The notes: a model not told the origin generated them from the letters alone. Counted from the first letter of the stretch, positions 36,570 through 47,923 are shown. The stretch is DNA of 64,000 nt from Phoronis australis (GCA_002633005.1 NMRA01000005.1:537913-601912); one strand, 5' to 3'. Translations and numbers: made by a program.

Positions 36570-36795
36570 CCAGGGGCGGATGCAGGATTTTGAGTTGGGG
36601 GGCAGGGCACAGGCCGGGAATAACCAGAATTTCGCCACATGCGCGCGCCCAAGCCTAAAATGTAGGGATGCAGGGGTCTTAATTTTTGAGATTTGTGGAC
36701 CTTATTACTAAAATAAGAAAACGGTAAACGGGGTTTGTTCAATACCTATGTATTGTGCATTCGCCCCCCGAGCCCCCTGGGTGCGCGCATATGCT
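36570..36795. mobile_element. Nested MITE pair, copy 1 (GGCGGATCCAGGATTT outer, CATGCGCGC inner)
   Basis: The outer left end GGGGCGGATGCAGGATTTTG is followed at 36638 by the inner element, which starts CATGCGCGCGCCCA and ends GGGTGCGCGCAT at about 36788. It is closely similar to 37264-37482. The right half of the outer element is not seen here. Confidence 0.6.
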
Positions 36796-37263
36796 AGTCA
36801 CAGGTCACAACAAGTTTATGGCATTCGAAAAACTTTCATTTGCAGTCGATTATATTTCCATTTCATATCCAGAATAATGCATTTTTGCGGCCATTTTACC
36901 TTAGTAGTCATTGCACGACTTCGGGTTGGCGGACAGTGCAGTGACTATAAGAGTTTTCATCTTCCAACGGAACAGCGTTCAGTGTTACGAAGAATACCAT
37001 AGGTGTTCTAAGTGTGCGCCGAGTTACCATACAGTCGTCCGCTGGATAAAATTTTCTAGTTACGTCCAGCTATATTCTCCTGTGTGGCACGGTCGAGCTG
37101 TCTCCATGCAAATCGCGGCAAAACCAGCCGATCAGCCTACAGGCCTTGGCGTTCGTCATACCGTTGACTGAAGTATCAACAGTAGAGAAGTGGCAACACC
37201 ACTTAAATGAATGGACTCTCCCCACCCCAGCCTCCCTCATGTTGCAACATGAATAGCACAAGC

Positions 37264-37590
37264 CAGGCCGGCGGATCCAGGATTTTGAGTTAGGGGGAGC
37301 CAGGGCACAGGAATAACCAGAATTTCGCCACACATGCGCGCGCCCACCCTAATATATGTAGGGATGCAGGGGTCTCGAATTTTTGGGTTTGTGGACCTTA
37401 TTACTAGAAAAAAACGGTGACCGGGATTTGTTCAAGGCCTATGCATTGTGCATTCGCACCCTGGGTGCGCGCATATGCTAGTCGGCAGCAATTCGCACCC
37501 CGAACTGCCAAATAGTATCTGGGAGAATTTTAGGGGGGCATGGCCCCCTTGGCCCCCCCCCCCCCTAAATCTGCCACTGCATGCGGGGAC
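37264..37590. mobile_element. Nested MITE pair, copy 2, with outer right end preserved
   Basis: Outer left end GGCGGATCCAGGATTTTG, inner element from CATGCGCGCGCCCA (about 37334) to GGGTGCGCGCAT (about 37475). The outer element then resumes with CGAACTGCCAAATAG and ends AAATCTGCCACTG at about 37580. The uninterrupted outer element at about 40326-40485 shows the same CGAACTGCCAAAT segment without the insertion, which supports nesting. Confidence 0.65.
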
Positions 37591-37645
37591 AAGATGGTGC
37601 TGCCCACTACCCGTGGGCCCTATGTATGCACGTACAACCTTAGTG

Positions 37646-39064
37646 AGCCGGTGTAGCATTAAATAATGACCCCGTGAAAAAACAATCCATGGGTAATTTT
37701 TTAATTCATTGCTAAAAATGACCCCGGGTAGTTTTTACGTGGGGCCGTAATTCAATGTGAATTATTTTCAACCCATGAGAAAATGACTCCAAGACAGTGA
37801 AAACTTGTCCTGTCATTATTCAACGGTTTCCCCGCAACAGGGGGTTGGGATAAGCACTGAGACATGTCACATGATACCCGCATCGGGGGATCAGTCTTTC
37901 AACAAAGTTCGATACGTGGATGTTTATGTCTGGGGGTGACCTTCCCAGGTGGCGGGGGCTACTGGCGAGGAGTGGTAGACGATTCTTAACTAGCCGGGGA
38001 CTACCGCGGGAATGGGGGCGTATTCAGTACACAACGATCAAGACTACTACTGAGGATCGAGGGGGCTGCCAACGAAATGTCAAATGACGGGGGCAAGGAT
38101 CAGAGCTTTTGTCGACCGTCAGAACGAGGGGGAGGAGATGAGACAAGGGAGGGAGAGACAACGAGCCTTTTTCAATCATGGAGGGGGCTCCAACTTGGCA
38201 CCCCCTTGTTGATACCTCCTTGAAGGAGGTGTAAACAGGGGGGCGGGGTGCGCCAAGGAGCTAGGTCTCATAAAGAGGGCTCCTGACGCAATAGACATCG
38301 CGCGGCGACGGCTGTATGATTTGCATACGCTTGAGTGAAAAATTTTATGCTCGCCTGAGTGGCGCGCCGGCTGCAAGGGAAATCTACGTGCGATTGCCTT
38401 GGTTTTTCAGTTGGCACTGAGCTGAAAGTCAGAGACCAAGCCAGGAATATGAAGATCGTGTGGAGCTGGGGCCGGTCTGTTCGCGAGCAAAGAATATTAT
38501 GTGTGACTGAGAAGCCCTGAGCGAAAACTGTGGTGCTGTCTCAGTTGGATCGAAGAAATTTGAGTGGGTCACTGAAGCGTGCGTGAGAACTCGGCTAGTC
38601 ACTAGCGACGCGCCGGGTTGAGTACGGTGGCGTAAAGGACTACGCCTTGAAAAATGTCCCACGTTCATGGAGTGGGGCTGATCTCTTTGCGAGCAAATAA
38701 TTACACGGTGCGGGGATACGAAAGGCCGAAAAGTGCCTGTTGCTAGATCGGGGGAACTTCAAAACCGTGAAAGAGGAATAGCACTGATGTGAGATAAAAA
38801 AATATGTCCGACGCAGGCTAATCCCGGGCCCGCCGAGTCGGAGTTGGCGGGTGCACCAGAACTGAAGGGAAGTCTGCGTTCTTTGCTTTATAACCTTAAT
38901 TAAAAACCATTTATTTATATGCAAAAATTGACCCCATGGATGCATTTTTAGGTCACAGTAGTTCAAAATTAAACTTAGACCCCATTAAAAAGTGGGCCGC
39001 CGGGGCCCGGCGGCGGGCCGGCATTTTTTTCACGTGGTGATTATTTAATGGCTAAAACACCGGC
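37646..39064. mobile_element. 1.4 kb TIR element with GC-rich interior
   Basis: Left end GCCGGTGTAGCATTAAATAATG...CCGTGAAAAAA and right end TTTTTTTCACGTGG...ATTATTTAATGG...ACACCGGC are inverted copies over about 35 bp. The interior, notably 37850-38700, is much richer in G+C than the neighbourhood and has many GGGGG runs. No convincing transposase frame is seen on either strand. Confidence 0.6.
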
Positions 39065-39509
39065 CTGGACGCCGGCCGAGGCGACGACCGATGACAGTGT
39101 TGGCTCATGCCAGTGACATTGCCAACGAACGTCCATGAGACTCCTTCCTCACATGTGTCTCTAGTGAGTAATGTTGGAGCGCTTCGTGAATGAATCCCGG
39201 CGGCCACTACGCCACTGTCGTGCCCTTGCAAGTTGCTTTGGTTAACAGGGCGGTTTCATTTCCGACCACCAGGTGGCACTTTTACAGGAAGTCAATCTCA
39301 TTAACAGGAAAAGTACCGTTTCAGTTTCGGTGAGTTGTAGTGGTACATTTTCAACATTTTAAGATTTGCCCTGTCACGGGTGAGGTGTTCGAGGCACATG
39401 TTAACAGACCTGGAACAAGTGCAGTAACAGCACAAACGCCAGAATTTTCTGGGACGGCTTGCAAGCGAGTAGTACACAAGTACTCTACTGAGTGAAGTAC
39501 TATTATCCT

Positions 39510-40025
39510 ACAGTATAGTCCAGATACCTATCGTCGTCAGGCTCCAAAGGTCGTCCGCCATCTTCTTTCGCGTGCAGCGCAGCCACGCGGGACTTAGCGT
39601 TCCAATTTGGAGTGCTCATTTGCACGTTAGGTACTAACCTCTCGGGAGAAACACGCATGGAAGAACTGAGACTAAAATTAATGCATTTACCGACTGTTTT
39701 TTGAGACCACTTAAAAACTTGTAGATTTTACTAATGCACTTTTTTGTTCATTTTCAGAAGATATTTTCGAAATTAAATTTTCTTCAGACGGAACAAAAAG
39801 CAACTCAGGGATTGTTTATGCAATGTATCTATATGTCCCAGGCACTAACCGACACCTGTTAGGCCAAAGGAAAAATGCAGCAGACAAATGGAACACGCTG
39901 GGTGCTTAACAGTTTCGGCCCACGCCTTGGTCATCAAAACATTGTCCACTTGTTTTTTATTGCGAAACAAAGTACTGAGCTCAACATTTATGTTCAAAAT
40001 TTTGGTTAAAGCATTCTGAATTTAT
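39510..40025. repeat. Older repeat, uninterrupted copy (reverse orientation)
   Basis: Reverse complement of 8414-8787 joined directly to 11091-11236, with scattered substitutions. It shows the single TCTTCCATG site that is duplicated around the 2.3 kb insertion in the other copy. On the minus strand it includes GAAGATGGCGGACGACC near 39555-39571. It lies about 0.6 kb upstream of the YOD1 coding exon, on the opposite strand. Confidence 0.8.
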
Positions 40026-40232
40026 CTTTTAGTTCACTGAATTGTCGCATGTCAGCACCACGAGTGGCTATGTTGAAGTCAAATGGCATCGCACCTTCGC
40101 CGTTCAAAATAAAGTTGTTACAGAGTTTTTGGTGCGTAAATGATGAAATCCTTCATATTAAGAGTGGTTTGTTTTCCAAAATGGTCTTTTTTCTACTTTT
40201 TGATGTTTTTGCCATGATACGATCTAATAGTA

Positions 40233-40318
40233 CATGGGTGGCACAGGACTGAAAAAGTGAATCGGGGGGCTATAGCCTCCCCCAGCCCCCTATCAGGCTA
40301 TGGTGCGCCACCCATGTA
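40233..40318. mobile_element. Mini-MITE (CATGGGTGGC ends), copy 2
   Basis: Starts CATGGGTGGCACAGGACTG and ends GGTGCGCCACCCATGTA, with GGGGGGCTATAGCC in the middle. A short duplication (TATCAGGCTATGG) distinguishes it from the other two copies. Confidence 0.7.
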
Positions 40319-40325
40319 GTTGTAC

Positions 40326-40485
40326 TCAGGGGCAGAGTCAGGATTTTTTGTTGGGGGTGGGCAAGGTCAGATTATTGGTCACGATTTAACCGTAAGATAT
40401 CTGCACCCTCGAACTGCCAAATGAAATCTGGGAGAGTTTAGGGGGGGGGGGGTTATGCCCCAACAATGCCACTCCACACCTGGTC
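40326..40485. mobile_element. Outer-type MITE without insertion (AGGGGCAGAGTCAGGATTT)
   Basis: Left end AGGGGCAGAGTCAGGATTT, internal CTCGAACTGCCAAATGAAATC, poly-G tract, and right end AATGCCACTCC. It matches the outer element at 37264-37590 apart from the inner insertion there. Confidence 0.6.
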
Positions 40486-40634
40486 ACCACTATCTCCACA
40501 GTCGTGTGCATTACTAATTCCGCCACCCCCTGGTTGCTAACAAATCACCCTCATCATCAATATTTTGTTGTCAATTTTTGGAAACAGATTTTTGTCATGG
40601 TAAACATTTTTATTGCTATTTACAACAGATTGTT

Positions 40635-41570
40635 ATGGCAGAAGAGGCTAAGCCACTGCATTTGAGGTTCAAGTTCAACAAAGGTTGTCAGTCCATCGAT
40701 GGCCTCACTACCTTGTCTACTATGCAAGACTTGGTCACCAAGCTGTGTGTAATGACCAGCATAGAGCCAGGTTTTCTGAAGGTGTTAAATGGCTTTCCGC
40801 CCCGCCCTATTGACCTCAAAAACAGTTCAGACTTACTGGCAACACATGCTATCAAGTCTGGAGATACACTTATAGTGCAAGAGGATGAAAAGGCCAAAAT
40901 TAAAAGAAATGAAATTGTGCTTCAAGACTATGAAAAACAGATGAACAGTGGTGTGAAAGGATCTGTTTTACGCCATGTAGTCCCAGCTGATAACTCTTGC
41001 TTATTTAGAAGTGTTCATTTTGTTATGAATGGTGGGAAGGAGGATCCTGATTGTGTTGATGAGGTGCGTGAAGTGATAGCCAAGGCAGTTAGTAGGGATC
41101 CTGTCAAGTTCAACGAGGCATATTTGGCTAAGTCCAACAGTCAATATCAAGAGTGGATACGGGAAAAGGGATCATGGGGTGGGGCTATTGACCTTGCAAT
41201 ATTATCTGATCATTATGGTGTGGAGATCTGTGTTGGTAATATACACCTGCTTAACCTGACACGCTATGGCGAGGATCATAACTATCCTGAACGGGTACTA
41301 CTCATCTATGATGGAACACATTATGATCCTCTCTATTTAGAAGCATTCGACTCAGCAGCCTCTAAACAGACCAAGTTCTCGTGTGCTCACGAGGCCGGTA
41401 TTCTTAATCAAGTCCAAGAGTTGTTGACCGAGGCTTACACAAGTCGACAGTATACAGATACAAGTAAGTTCACCCTGCGCTGTGCTGTCTGTCAAGTGGG
41501 ACTTGTGGGTGAAAAAGAGGCTCAGGAGCATGCAAAGAAAACAGGACATCAAAACTTTGCAGAGTTTTAA
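40635..41570 (+). CDS. YOD1: Ubiquitin thioesterase OTU1 (YOD1), OTU-family deubiquitinase
   Basis: One uninterrupted coding exon of 311 residues. Residues 1-85 form the N-terminal UBX-like domain that in characterised OTU1 proteins binds the p97/VCP segregase. The OTU protease carries VVPADNSCLFRSV (catalytic Asp119, Cys122) and LLIYDGTHYDPL (catalytic His229). The C-terminus is a C2H2 zinc finger (Cys283, Cys286, His299, His305). OTU1 trims ubiquitin chains on p97 clients, including in ER-associated degradation. The chosen ATG directly follows an acceptor-like TATTTACAACAG, so a non-coding first exon probably lies upstream; the in-frame extension before it begins with TTG and is not supported. 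All catalytic and zinc ligands are intact. Transposable elements crowd both sides. Confidence 0.95.
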   Translation: MAEEAKPLHLRFKFNKGCQSIDGLTTLSTMQDLVTKLCVMTSIEPGFLKVLNGFPPRPIDLKNSSDLLATHAIKSGDTLIVQEDEKAKIKRNEIVLQDYEKQMNSGVKGSVLRHVVPADNSCLFRSVHFVMNGGKEDPDCVDEVREVIAKAVSRDPVKFNEAYLAKSNSQYQEWIREKGSWGGAIDLAILSDHYGVEICVGNIHLLNLTRYGEDHNYPERVLLIYDGTHYDPLYLEAFDSAASKQTKFSCAHEAGILNQVQELLTEAYTSRQYTDTSKFTLRCAVCQVGLVGEKEAQEHAKKTGHQNFAEF

Positions 41571-41681
41571 TTGATGACAATCAGTGGTGACTAAATAGGT
41601 AGTGATTTTTTGGACTGCACTTAACAGTTGTTTGCCAGTGTACCCTATTTTTTCACCCATCTGTACAAGGTCTGCAATCTA

Positions 41682-44560
41682 GGCCATAGTCCCAGCTCTC
41701 CTATCTTTCACCTCCGTGGCTACTTTTGGGGGCAACAGAAACTTTGCATTACACCCATCTACATAAATTCAAAAGTCAATTTCAAAAAAGTTCCCAAGAA
41801 TACACTTGCACATTTAGTAAGAATTTTAAAAAAATGGACTCAACTAATATGTTAGCCACCAGGTGTCAGTGCAAAATGATCAGAACAGCCAATCAAATGC
41901 CTGGAAAATATTGGGTCCGTACATTTCATCTTCATGAAAGCATTCGAGGACAGCCAGCTGATGTTATACTGCTGGCTTGGCTAACTTGTTTACAGCTACT
42001 GTTTACATAAATTTGAAAAGTATTAATTCTTGGAAGGGTGTGCAAGTAACTGGCATTTACCAAAGGCCAAGACTCATACATGAAAACCAGCAGGCAGCTG
42101 TTAGGGATTGAGGAAAGCCAAGTCAAGTGGCAAGTGTCAAACTAGTCAAAGTGTTATCATAGTGATACAATTCTTGGCATGTTTCTGAATCATTTTGTGC
42201 TTCCGCAAACAGCAGTTTTGAGCCAGCTAGGACACTGCTTAAACCATGAACTATTGAATGAGTGTGTGACTTCACAATAGACTGGCAAGATGTCTGCCCC
42301 TTGTTGCATTTGGGTCTCAGATTCTGCTCAAAATTTTGAGCTCCTGTAATTTTCAGGTATTACATGGTCTAAGGCTACTGCAAAAAATGGATCAACATTG
42401 AGTGCAAGTAAACTATCATTGCTGAGAAGTTTTTGACTGTGAAAAAACAGATCTCATCTATCACAAGTAGTGTCACAATAGACACTTTACGGATGTAACA
42501 AAATTGAAAGAGCTCTTAAAAAAAAAGACCAAGCTGATGATGGAAACAATGTTGAACCTACTAGAAAATTAAAAATGTTGTCACTGTCAGTTCAGTTTAA
42601 CAGAAATGTATAGGTGATACCACCACAATGTTTCATTTGCCACAAATCAAAGTCCATCACGGAGAACTTCACAAACAAAAGAAAACTTAAAAACCTATCC
42701 CAGTTCCAAACATTCACTAGTAAATAGGCCTATTCTTAATTCAAAAAAGTTGTCATTTATGGTGAAAAATCTTTAGTTTAGGCCAGAGAAAAAAGATTTA
42801 TTTTGCTTGATAAATTTGCAGTATTGGCCATTGCAATCTCAAAGCTACTGGCAGTAGATTTTACCTACATGCGGGTGATCAGCACTGCTTTTTATGAACT
42901 TCAAAGTCTGTTTCAGACCCTTTTATGTAAAAACATGAGCAGTGTTTGGAATTTGACAAAAATGAAAAAGGAAGTATTGCACGTGTTCTGTAATTCATTA
43001 TGTTAAAAATTCAAATGTTGCTGAGATTTGAGACTGACTCTAAAACAGGAAGCATCAAAAGAAATTTTAGCTCCATGGTAAATAAGATGCTTTCCAATTT
43101 CACACAAAAGCTATTGCCAAAATGACCATTCCTCTATTTTCAAAGGCTGAACTACAGTATTAAGGATGATAAAAAAAATTTATGTCGTAAATTGTTTGAA
43201 GGCAACTGTAGATTGCAATCAATGCTAGTAGCCTAGTAATGACGCTCATTTCTCTTAGCGCTTACTTAATGCTAAGCTTTTTGACAATTACTGTAACAAG
43301 GCTGAAGTGTTTAGATGAAACAGTATTTTATTTCAGGTAGGGGGCAGGCTTGCAGAGATATTTTTTAACCTTTGTCATTCAAGTTGGGCTCAACATTTGT
43401 GTTTCCTGGTCAACACATGGAAGGCATTGAACCTTTTGTGTGCAAGCTGTATGGCGACTCATCATAAAGAGTTAACAAAGCATGCTACCACATATTCAGG
43501 TTGAAATCTGTGATGGAATCATCTCTGCATTCTAATCATGATTGTTTGGTGTTACATGCCCAAAGAGCAAACTATCAGTGTGCCATTCACAAACGAGCCT
43601 TGCAACAGCATGTCAGTGCACCATCTCCAGTTGGTATTGGGTGGCATTTGGCGAAGGACAGTCTGAATTTCCACTGGATGATTCTGCCTTTAGCTCCAGA
43701 AATTTCATGAAAAATGTTAATTGCAAATGTAAAAATAGTGGTTGTAGTGCAAAAATGTGCTCTTGTTTGAAGTGGGGCATGCCATATTCTAAGTTGTGTG
43801 ACTGTCCAGACTGTGTGAACACGGTGCCTTAAGAAACAACTAATGATGATATAAATGATGATGGAGTGGATGAAGAAACATAACAAGTTTGTGCTAAACT
43901 TTTAAAGAGCTTTAAATTTGTTGCCTAATGGAAAATATTGACCATATTTTATCATGCTTGTGGCTCTCAGGGCTGCATGGTGTATCGGTCCCTGTGACAG
44001 TTGACAATGAACAGCAATATGGATAATGATAATTAATTGTGACAATTAATGAAAGTGATGAGAGTGAATTCATTGCAGAAGCATTGGAAATGTATGGTGT
44101 TCACATGAAGGTTGTGATATCAAATCTGTATCAACTTGCAAATGGTTAAACAGTATTGTTCTTTTGGTAAGAGTTTAGAATATAGTAGTATGTTTTCTGA
44201 CCAACAGGTGACGCTGCTAAAAAAATTTTCGTTTTCACTTTTTTGAGCAATTTTCCGCCTAGTGTCTTAATATTTATCACTTTTCTTGTCCAGTAACTTC
44301 AAATGAACAAATCACAATTAAATTATCTTTCAGTTTTTGTCTAGTGTTTTGGGTTTTTGAATTGAAGATTGGTTTTCTGTGCTAAGTTTTGCAAAGTCAG
44401 ATTTTTGAAAACGTGCATGTCAAACCTTAGGAACTTTTTAGATTCTTAAAGTATAGTACTTATTGACCTTAAAAACACCAAAATTTCCTTTGCCCCCAAA
44501 AAGTAGCCACGGAAGTGATTTTGTAGGCTTCTTATAGTCGAATGGACTCGGACTATGGCC
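41682..44560. mobile_element. 2.9 kb TIR-bounded element with a decayed CXC ORF
   Basis: GGCCATAGTCC at 41682 is mirrored perfectly by GGACTATGGCC ending 44560, each flanked outward by TA. Further in, CCGTGGCTACTTTTGGGGGCAA (41714 region) is mirrored by TGCCCCCAAAAAGTAGCCACGG (44491 region). The inverted ends enclose the degenerate ORF at 43381-43832. TA flanks fit a TA-duplicating element, but TA is too short to be proof. Confidence 0.5.
43381..43832 (+). pseudogene. Decayed CXC (tesmin-like cysteine-rich) transposon-associated ORF
   Basis: In one frame the sequence reads EGIEPFVCKLYG, then a TAA at 43465-43467, then DCLVLHAQRANYQCAIHKRA, SPVGIGWHLA and LAPE. A frameshift near 43700-43712 leads into NCKCKNSGCSAKMCSCL and LCDCPDCVN, a CXC-type cysteine array. 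The order (VCKLYG, DCL-x-H-x-RANYQ-x-x-I, SP-x-G-x-GW, W-x-APE, cysteine array) is that of an uncharacterised family repeated in many invertebrate genomes and probably transposon-borne. One stop and one shift make this copy a pseudogene. Function of the family is unknown to me. Confidence 0.6.
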
Positions 44561-44971
44561 TAATCAGGGGTGAATGACATTGAGACAACCAGCATGCCCT
44601 ACAAACTCACTGTCCACATCTTACCTATTGTGAAATCGCTCAGTTCTCTCCTGTTTGTGTGGATTATGTAACCAGCTGAAGTTTGTATTTAAATGTCAAT
44701 CATTTTTCTCTGGGGTTTCATAAACTGATGATGGCAAGGAGACATGTATTTAACTGTACTTAAGAGAATTGTCAGTAGAGAGCTGGCAAGGATACCAAGA
44801 TGTGTGACGACTAAAGGTTCGAGGTTTGTAGTACTGTAGCTATTGGTAACAGATTTTGACCAAGCTGAACAAAATCTGTGATCCCTGAAAGTGTTTATGT
44901 GTGCAAATATACATAAATGTGGTAATCACTATTAATTTGGCAGAAATCTTTCTCGTATACATATTTCATTA

Positions 44972-45178
44972 AAGACACGGCTTTGATCTGTTCTTACTAG
45001 TTTAATTTCAGTTCTTTCCAACTCTCTAAACAAAGATCTTGTCTTTACATCACAACAGTGCAATAAAAATAAAAATAAAATTGGATTTTTATTGCACTGT
45101 TGTGATGTAAAGACAAGATCTCTGTTTAGAGAGTTGGAAAGAACTGGAATCAGTAAAAACAGATCAAAGTCGTGTCTT
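44972..45178. mobile_element. Hairpin MITE, about 95 bp arms
   Basis: AAGACACGGCTTTGATCTG at the left is mirrored by CAGATCAAAGTCGTGTCTT at the right. The arms pair almost without interruption through CTTTCCAACTCTCTAAACA and GTCTTTACATCACAACAGTG to a short AT-rich loop near 45075-45090. This is a near-perfect foldback with no coding capacity and probably recent. Confidence 0.85.
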
Positions 45179-46584
45179 CAAAGAAATGTGGTAATATATA
45201 TTGCCCACGTTGCTACCATCTCTATCCTGGCATCCGGCGACTGTTCGTGCTTGAGGGATCTTTATGAAATTTTGTAGACATGCTTCTATCGAGCACACCT
45301 GTACCTTGTCAACTATGCCCCCCCCCCCCACCCCCCAGTGGCAATTTTGGCTTTTAGCATTTGTTTTTACATATGGCAAGTCCCTCCGTGGATCTGTTCA
45401 AAATTTGGCAGATGATGGAAGAGGAGGCATGACCCGGAAGTTTTCAGACTGTACCGCTAGTACTAGTATTTTGGTGTCTTTTTCTCTACCTGACAAACGG
45501 TTTGAACGATCGTCATGAAATTTGGCAAAAGTGCTCCTATTCATGAGAGCATGACTGAGTGACATCGATTTTTGGATGCGATCTGAATACCGTGGTGCCC
45601 CCTAGGGACTGTTTAAGGATTTTGCGACTGCTTCATTGTCTTCCAAGTTCAATGAAGAATCATCATAGTCAGTGACAATCAGTTTGACCCACATATTTCT
45701 AGTAAGAAGAAAGTTTTCAACGTTGATTTTTGGAGGAGTACAGCTAATTGCCTTTGGTCTAACTGTTTGAAATCTGACTGACGTTTCAAAAGAGAAGACG
45801 GAAGCACTTGTTTTTTCTCACGAACCTCCTAGTTGCAATTTAGTATTTTGTTTCGGGTTTGAATGTGACTTTTTCTAACAAACAGTTTAGAAGAATCACT
45901 ACGGAATTTCAGGAATGTGTTTCTATTGACCAAAGCCGGGGCGAAGTTGATTTTTGAGCAATCTCAAAATTTGCAAGTAAGGTATGATTTTTTTGGGTGG
46001 CCAGCACTTAAGCATGAATATTCTGTATTGACTTCACTTATGTTCCTTACTCCTAAATGGAATTGTTCATATTTTTCCATTTTGGATGCATACGGCGGTC
46101 CATATCTATAAACTCTGCCGCTCTTGTTACATTCTTAGGAACTGTAAAATGTGTATCAAATATCTTTTTTCAATAAACATGTTTTACCTTTCATTTGCTT
46201 CGTTTGGTATTCATCGTGGTATTTTGTATTTCCAAATGAGCCTTGTGTTTCAAGTGAATTGTACTTCTTGCGAGTGACTTAAATTCAGTCTAAACCTTGT
46301 TTTGTCGATTTCAAATTATTTTCAACCTGTCCCTTGTTAATACACCATTGGTTTCTCACTTTTGAGTGAGCAGGATTTAACTATAAACGTATACCCACTT
46401 TGTCACAGAGTGAATATTATTGCTCTTGTTGAATGGTATTTACTGGACCTAAAGCGTAGGCCATGCTTCCTCGTTTACCACCTCGGCAGTTGGCGACAGT
46501 TACAGCTAAGGCTAGAGATTAAAATATCTGTCAATAGACCGAAACCGGGTTCGTAATGTCTTGTGACAGCTGGAAGTCAGCCAC

Positions 46585-46707
46585 TAGTACCAAAATTCGA
46601 CCAATGCACAATTCATAGCTGCGAACATACCCCGTGAATCTTAGGAAAAAGTCCACATTCTCAAAAATTCGAGCTCCCCCCATTTTTACGGCTGGGTGCG
46701 CGCATGT
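46585..46707. mobile_element. CATGCGCGC-type MITE fragment (reverse orientation)
   Basis: On the reverse strand it starts CATGCGCGCACCCAGCC and continues with GAGCTCGAATTTTTGAGAATG and GAATTGTGCATT. These match 60781-60885 in order and resemble the inner elements at 36638 and 37334. Confidence 0.6.
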
Positions 46708-47915
46708 GTTCACGAAGACCCATAACGGGACTCTTGTTTTTAGCGCAGATGTATGGTTCATGCAACAGGCCCAACCATGAGGCCTGTGCACGTCTGATGC
46801 ACCTCAAATGACATCAGGTCACTTGCACTTTTTTATCAGAGAGACTGTCAGTCAAGAACGTTAGTATGGAAAATATGTATTGAATTTGATCTCTCTTAGG
46901 TCTCCAGAAGCAAAACTCTGGCGTGCGAGCATCGACCATCCCGGTTGAGTAGACCGCAGTTGCGTCGAAAATTCTTGTAAAAGGAGTGAATTTAATCCCA
47001 GAATTCAACGATCCAAAATTGCCGACCAGTCACTGCAATGGCCGCCATTTTGCTAGCATAGGGCATAGTAAGGAACGCGGAACATCTCGGGTATTTCTGT
47101 ACCCCCAAACGTCCCTTGGAAAAGTAAACCAATATTTGCGCTCAGTAGGTGGTTTGATTGTCAGGTTGCAGATTTTCGTCTGTAGGCTTACTAATTTTTC
47201 CAATTAAGTATTCTTCGACCGAACGAATAAGACAGGCCAATTATGCACCCTAGTGGAGCTGACCCTGGTGTATTTGCGTTTATATGGCATAAACGCACAC
47301 CGTACGTTGCACTCTGGTGTCTGCAGTCCGATTCAGTTACACATTATGTAAATTAAGTCAGGTGAGCCGGGGAGCTTCTGACTTGAGCATGTTCATTAGA
47401 GCTAACTCACATGGTCCACCTACATGTATCATTTACATCATTGATGTCACTGGAATTGTGTCTATTTTAAGATTTATTGACCCTGAGTTTGATGGGACAC
47501 TGATGCGGTGTTTTTCTCGTTATTTTCCTGTGATTACAACGTGGCTAACATTGAACTGCTGTGTTTCAGTCGTCCCTACGCAATGTCCCGAGGAACCAGG
47601 ACATTCCCGTCGCGGTCCCGGTATCGGCTGTGGTTTCAGCACCCTGGGCGGTGCACCAAATCAGTCGACGCAAGCTTCTAACCTCGAGACTGAATCACTT
47701 TGTTATTTACAGCTGCAGACACGTTTAACGTAATGTTTTGTAACATGAGCTGAGCGGAAACCAAATTTACTGCACGAATAACATATACGTCAGCGACAAA
47801 CAGGGGGACACGAAGCCCTGCAATATCGTGACTGGCCATTTGATTCGCTGCTATTATCGGAAACACGTGTGACGCGTTCCCTGTTCCAAGTAAAATGACT
47901 TCCGGGTGCGTATCG

Positions 47916-47923
47916 TATAAATA
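47916..47923 (+). promoter_or_regulatory. TATA box of the factor C-like gene
   Basis: TATAAATA lies 51 bases upstream of the first ATG (47974). That places the expected transcription start about 25-30 bases downstream, leaving a short leader. Exon 1 then ends after only 16 coding bases. Confidence 0.6.

Larger units (their letters stand above)
44563..47915. other. No gene recognised; hairpin and MITE fragments
   Basis: Holds the 207 bp hairpin at 44972-45178, a C-rich tract at about 45318-45337 and a MITE fragment at about 46585-46707. The final few hundred bases are the upstream region of the factor C-like gene. Frames at 47317-47733 (plus) have no recognisable domain. Confidence 0.4.

Noticed and set aside
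40578-40634. 19-residue N-terminal extension of YOD1
   Set aside because: The frame begins at TTG, and the extension contains a splice acceptor (TTTACAACAG) just before the ATG at 40635. The extension aligns with nothing in the family.
47317-47733. 138-residue frame upstream of the factor C-like gene
   Set aside because: No signal peptide, domain or conserved motif; composition is random-like and the frame starts inside non-coding-looking sequence. Treated as chance.
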